From: Spodoptera frugiperda
Taxonomy: Eukaryota; Arthropoda; Insecta; Lepidoptera; Noctuidae
Direction: 5' to 3'
DNA length: 64,000 nt
Assembly: GCF_023101765.2 (NCBI RefSeq)
Contig: NC_064237.1
Location: 10,449,649-10,513,648, forward strand
Shown: piece by piece, positions 59,972 through 64,000 of the stretch
Position numbering within the stretch: position 1 is the stretch's first letter
Layout: the number at the start of each line of letters is the position of its first letter
Notes under the pieces: generated by a model
Databases searched by the model: none
What the model was told of the DNA's origin: nothing
The model's input: the letters and a program-made list of their open reading frames with translations, nothing else
Made by a program: the position numbers and the translations under genes

Positions 59972-61448
59972 ATTGACGGGAATTATCTAAAGACACAAAT
60001 AATTTTGTTTTTTACGTGATTATGTTCTTTCTGACAGCTGATTGCAATGTGTGGCGCATGCGTCAATAAATTATGCAAGGAAAACGCCATCTTGCGGGTT
60101 CAGGAGAAACTTCTGCCGCGTTCCGTTTTACCGTGTTGTTGTTTTAAATGTTATCTTATTTTGTTTATATTTTTATCGTGTTTACCAGTGTTTAAGATTA
60201 AAATATCGCATCGCGAAAACCAAACCGTTCGTTATCGCTGCAGTTACATTTTAGGCAGCAACTACTTGTTATTGATAGTACGATTAGATAAAGAATTTTA
60301 GTTTTATACAAAATCTAAGAAACCAATGTACAGTTCAGCCTGTTTTGGTTTATTTTCGGCAACGGCTGCACCGGTTTATGATAATACTCCACGTGGGTGG
60401 TTTTGGGAGAATCACCGAAATAGTAACAAACAAAATTAGGTCTCCCGTTTAATACAATTTAAATAGTTCAACTTACTTTCAATATTTGGAAATAGGGCGC
60501 TCTTTTTTAAAGAATATATTTAATTAAAAGCATACTTTACACAAAAAGCTTAAAAATTCAAATTTTGAGATGGGACAAGGATGTTGCCCACTTGAATTTG
60601 CCTATCAAAGATCTAATTTGGACACTGAGTTAGTGATTGAGGTAGGACAGCTTCTTTTGAAGGAGGGATTCTTTGGTTTAAATATTAACAGTCAAAGAGG
60701 GCAGAGGGCATAGGTACAATGGCATTCTGACGCCTGTCCTACCTCAATCACTATTTCAGCGTCTGAAAATAGATCTTTGATAGTCAAATTCAAGGGACTT
60801 AAGACTTCAACACAAATAGAACTTATTTATCAGTTGTCTGATGTAAAATCAATATTGTGCTTAGGGAATCTCAACCCAAGAGCTTTCATAATAAGTAGGT
60901 TTAAGTTCGATGTTAGGTAGGTACTAACTTCATGTCCCATACATAGGTAAAACTAATCGATAGTTGATAATAAAACACTACCTATTTATAACAGGTATAT
61001 TCGATCTAAAAATAGAAAAGCATATACCTATTCATGTGTTCTAAATAAATACTTAACTGTCTAATATACTTATTACCTACTTAGACGCAATTTACCTCAC
61101 ACAAGTACCTCTACCTACTTTGTGTGGCGCGTTATGTAATGTGTGGTACAACTTTAAAGTCGGCTAGGTCATTTCTCGGACATTGACTGAACCCTTCGAT
61201 TTGTTTTTCAATACGCATTTCTAAGTAAATATTCATATTTGAACATTCAATAAGTACTTAGTAGTAAGTACATATACTTCATTCGTTTGTGCGTATTTAG
61301 TAACGCATCTTATTACGCATCTGCTTTAATATTATAACTATTACCTACTTAGTGGTTTCGATCGATTCTCAGCGAAGCGAACATCGAGCACGTGTTCGTG
61401 TTACCCGCTTTAGTAGCAAAGTGACACAGCGTCACCGCGGGCTCCGCC
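59972..61448. promoter_or_regulatory. divergent intergenic region between UBE2O and TBC1D16
   Basis: About 1.5 kb separates the UBE2O ATG from the TBC1D16 leader. The part next to UBE2O (to about 60120) and the part next to TBC1D16 (from about 61360) are less AT-rich, as expected for two separate promoters. A foldback element (60585-60800) lies between. No TATA box or named factor site is claimed. Confidence 0.4.
60585..60800. repeat. foldback MITE-like element
   Basis: cttgaatttgcctatcaaag ... gtgattgaggtaggacag (60591-60650) pairs with ctgtcctacctcaatcac ... ctttgatagtcaaattcaag (60735-60795). Arms of about 60 bases surround about 80 bases. No coding capacity. Confidence 0.8.
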
Positions 61449-61616
61449 ATGGAACACAGCTGTGACGTTAGTCCGAGTGGCGGTTCAGGCGGTTCTATTC
61501 TCGCTGCCCGATCAATACCGCGTTATCAACATAACTGTGTAGGTGTTTACATGCGCGTAGTACCCACACAGCCTCGCTTGAATGAGGTTGTCGCGAGTGA
61601 TAACGCCGCGCAGTAA
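61449..61616 (+). CDS. upstream ORF of TBC1D16 (55 codons), in frame with the main CDS
   Basis: The ATG sits in ctccgccATGG, a strong initiation context, and the frame encodes MEHSCDVSPSGGSGGS onward to TAA at 61614-61616. It is in the same frame as the TBC1D16 start 219 bases downstream but is separated from it by this stop. It may be a regulatory uORF if the transcript starts upstream of it. It could also be a mere chance frame, since the transcription start is unknown. Confidence 0.35.
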   Translation: MEHSCDVSPSGGSGGSILAARSIPRYQHNCVGVYMRVVPTQPRLNEVVASDNAAQ

Positions 61617-61644
61617 ATAAATCGTGTATTAATATTTTAAGGAA

Positions 61645-61650
61645 ATGTGA
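61645..61650 (+). promoter_or_regulatory. minimal start-stop uORF (ATG-TGA)
   Basis: ATGTGA in the context ggaaATGTGA lies 23 bases upstream of the TBC1D16 ATG. Start-stop elements can stall ribosomes and reduce or tune downstream initiation. The function here is inference. Confidence 0.4.
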
Positions 61651-61667
61651 ACATATCTCGCAGCGAA

Positions 61668-62545
61668 ATGCCGCTGCCGGAACTTTTGAAACGAGCCTCG
61701 AGCTATTTTCTCGGTTTGGAGTTCGATGATAACGAAGAACCGCCTGATTACGTCGACAACGAAATATTGTTTTGCAAGAATAATGTGTGCGTGCATCCGC
61801 CGACTGTAGCCAGGCACGAGCTGGACATCGTACACCATCCAGGGTACCTCACAGTCACCACCAAAGTGTTTACTGATCAACACAATAACGCCAAACGACC
61901 TACGCTTTTCCTCAACTGGATTCCGAATTCTACATTGCGGAAATGTCCTTCGGCTGTAGAAACCAGTCCGAACGATGAGTTAGTGTGTTCAGGTAAACCG
62001 GCGAATCCAAAGGAAATACCGAAATCACGCAGCAACAGGAACAGCATTAAATTGGATGCGAACAACGAACATGCATTTTCTGACTCTTCAGAGACTACAA
62101 GTTTGAATTCTAACTCGGATAAACAAAGCATAAAGTCGTCTGATACGAGGTACACTCCCAATGATACGACACAGGAGGAATTATCTTCTAGTTCTAAGCC
62201 TACAGTAAAGTCTATAGATTCAGTGAAGGACAATGTTTTCAGTAGCTTTGAGAAGGACGAGTCCAGGGATGAGGTGTTTGTTTACGACAAACACGTGAGA
62301 TCACAGTCAATGACGTCTGTGAACATCACAATAGCTAATCCAACAATAGAGAACGTAGATTTGACCCCTGACTCCGTGTCGGGGGACAGGTTTATTAGGT
62401 CACTGTCAATGAGCTCGTGTGACGAGGGTAACCCTAATTGGATGAGTACTCCGGAGTTTTTAGCTCTAAAACATAACTTGGTGTTTCCTGACAGTGTCCA
62501 CAGTTCACCGGTGCCGCAGAGACGAGCTCCTTTGAAATGTCGAAG
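61668..62545 (+). CDS. TBC1D16: TBC1D16-like Rab GTPase-activating protein, first coding exon (3' partial)
   Basis: Starts at ATG 61668 (MPLPELLKRASS), preferred over an upstream in-frame GTG. ILFCKNNVCVHPP and IVHHPGYLTV match the N-terminal TBC1D16 block, and FLNWIPNSTLRKCP the following strand. Then comes a long Ser/Asp/Thr-rich disordered stretch (SDSSETTSLNSNSDKQS, RSQSMTSVN, RSLSMSSC) that looks rich in phospho-sites. The exon ends at a consensus donor (AAG then GTGAGT) at phase 2 after residue 292. The TBC catalytic domain lies beyond the window. Known role: GAP for Rab4/Rab5-type GTPases in endosomal recycling. Divergent from UBE2O. Confidence 0.88.
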
Positions 62546-64000
62546 GTGAGTTATGTATAAATATTTATTACCAATCTTTGCACATACACATAGCTATACC
62601 TAATATTGCATTGTAGTATAAAATATCTATTTAAGTATAATAGAATTACAATTTTAATAAAATTAATCTGATTCTAGTCCCACTCACATTATTATTTATC
62701 CTTAAACAAGATTTGGGTCATCCAATGTTTGTAGTTTTCTAAGGGCCGCCAACTCGCTGTTATTATTCTGTCATTCAATGCAGTGTTTTGCCGTATACTT
62801 GCGTACATACATAAGTGTCATAATCGTAATAACTAGTGAGAAATCCCACAGCAGGTTACCTACACGTCTTGTTTTGTTAAATTACTTTATAAGTAGGTAG
62901 GTATTTGTGTATTCTGCGTCAGCTGTAAGATTTTTTGTTTGTTTATTTATATTTACAAAGTAATTTGTTTTGTTATCTTTAGGTCCGAAATGAAGTAGGT
63001 ACAAGTATCTCGATACATTTGAAATTACAATTAAACATGTAAATTGCTTTACATATGGCCAACAAACTACAAAGTATATTAGTCATGGTTCATGGTAGCT
63101 GGGTTCAACTCGCTACCACGTAATAAATTTACTTGTTTAAGTACCTAAGTAAGTAGTTGGATTTATGATAAGAGAAACTTTTGTTTGTAAACTATCAGTG
63201 TTACATCCCGGCCGGATCTCCTGGCCGGGCCGAAACAATTTATTATTTACTTAGGTAGATAACAATTACCAATACATTGTTATTTCTAGCCATTCACGTT
63301 TGGCGATACACCTTTTTCTTTGAGAGTGGCAAATCATCCAATAACTTCTCCCACCTTAGGCGAGGCGAGAGAGAGTGTCACACTCTTACTGGCTAAAAAT
63401 CAACCCGTTCCTACTCCTGCTTTTCGAGCTGGAGGCCCGGTAAACCCGCTAGGTAGTCCGCAGCTCCGGATCAGACATCAGCCCTACTGGGCCCCATCTG
63501 CACTTGAGCTTTATAAAACTAGTACAAAAAGTATAAAGACATCTAACCACGATCAGCTTGAGAGCTATAGTTAGTATGCAGTGTGAAAAGCAGAAAATGT
63601 TGTTCTCATTATTTACGGATAAGAAAACTAATACCTACACGTACACGTACCAAGGGGATTATCCCTTTCGTACCCAGCGAACCGTGACGGGTGAACACGA
63701 GTGTTCTAGATTAGCAATCATGGACCATTTTTCTAGTTTATATATAAATATTGTATGATTATATATAAGCTATGTATAGTAGAAGAATACAGTTTTTGGC
63801 GTTAGGAATTCATGACATTATTTTTTGTAAAGGACCTAGGATACGCCCCTGAGGTACACCTTTACAATAACTTTTATTGTACTAGAGAAATGTGTGTAAA
63901 ACTAATTTGAAATGTTCATAATGAATTTTGACTAAGTAATGACTCTTGATAGAAGTGGGAGTTTTATATAAATAACATTTCTCTCGTAACTAAGAGGTTG
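62546..64000. other. TBC1D16 intron 1 (partial)
   Basis: Non-coding. It contains a short hairpin (cccggccggatctcctggccggg, about 63207-63229, part of a GC-rich block) and a forward family A repeat (63310-63500). No further TBC1D16 exon was found before the window ends. Confidence 0.6.
63310..63500 (+). repeat. SINE-like repeat, family A
   Basis: Full forward copy: aaatcatccaataacttctc, gcgaggcgagagagagtgtc, gtaaacccgctaggtagtcc, gcagctccggatcagacatc, then agccctactgggcccc. Confidence 0.85.

Noticed and set aside
61647..61667. Start of TBC1D16 at the upstream in-frame codon
   Set aside because: That codon is GTG; the first ATG, at 61668, gives the MPLPELLKRASS start comparable to the family N-terminus.
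1..64000. CRISPR arrays, bacterial operons, integrated virus or horizontal-transfer islands
   Set aside because: No direct-repeat/spacer pattern, ribosome-binding-site-led operons or viral-type genes were seen; all recognised genes are spliced animal genes.

Overview
The window looks like nuclear DNA from a moth or butterfly (Lepidoptera). The evidence is an AT-rich background, GT-AG introns, several interspersed SINE-like and foldback families of the type seen in lepidopteran genomes, and five conserved animal genes with insect-like sequences. The SINE types suggest a noctuid moth, but that is a guess. No prokaryotic, viral or CRISPR content was seen.

Layout: (1) 1-6.5 kb holds a giant inverted repeat of about 1.8 kb (497-2286) and then the last two coding exons of a globin on the + strand (2745-4475). 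Its first exon lies outside the window. (2) 6.9-17.2 kb has no convincing gene and none of the SINE families found elsewhere. I suggest it is largely a very long 3' UTR of the next gene. (3) 17.2-22.8 kb carries gawky/GW182 on the - strand, the scaffold of miRNA-mediated silencing, in 14 coding exons with probable non-coding 5' exons up to about 24.8 kb. Its RRM contains an apparent 1-base frameshift. (4) 26.5-35.3 kb carries a TMEM104 homologue on the + strand, 5 coding exons, divergent from gawky. (5) 39.1-60.0 kb carries the E2/E3 hybrid ubiquitin enzyme UBE2O on the - strand, 25 coding exons, convergent with TMEM104. Its intron 15 contains what looks like a complete small two-exon gene encoding a 77-residue protein that I do not recognise. 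(6) 61.7 kb to the end holds the first coding exon of a TBC1D16-like Rab GAP on the + strand, divergent from UBE2O, with upstream ORFs in its leader.

The genes are not an operon or an obvious pathway. They are unlinked housekeeping functions: oxygen-binding globin, mRNA silencing, membrane transporter-like protein, ubiquitin conjugation and Rab regulation. Introns and intergenic gaps are filled with SINE-like copies, foldback MITE-like elements and simple repeats.

The most interesting items are the giant inverted repeat (a possible hairpin-RNA source within a globin intron), the small nested gene in UBE2O intron 15, the gawky frameshift, the SINE-free 9-10 kb block downstream of gawky with an embedded GC-rich hairpin, and the in-frame upstream ORF of TBC1D16. 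Exon boundaries were placed by eye from splice consensus, phase agreement and remembered family similarity; no alignment was run.
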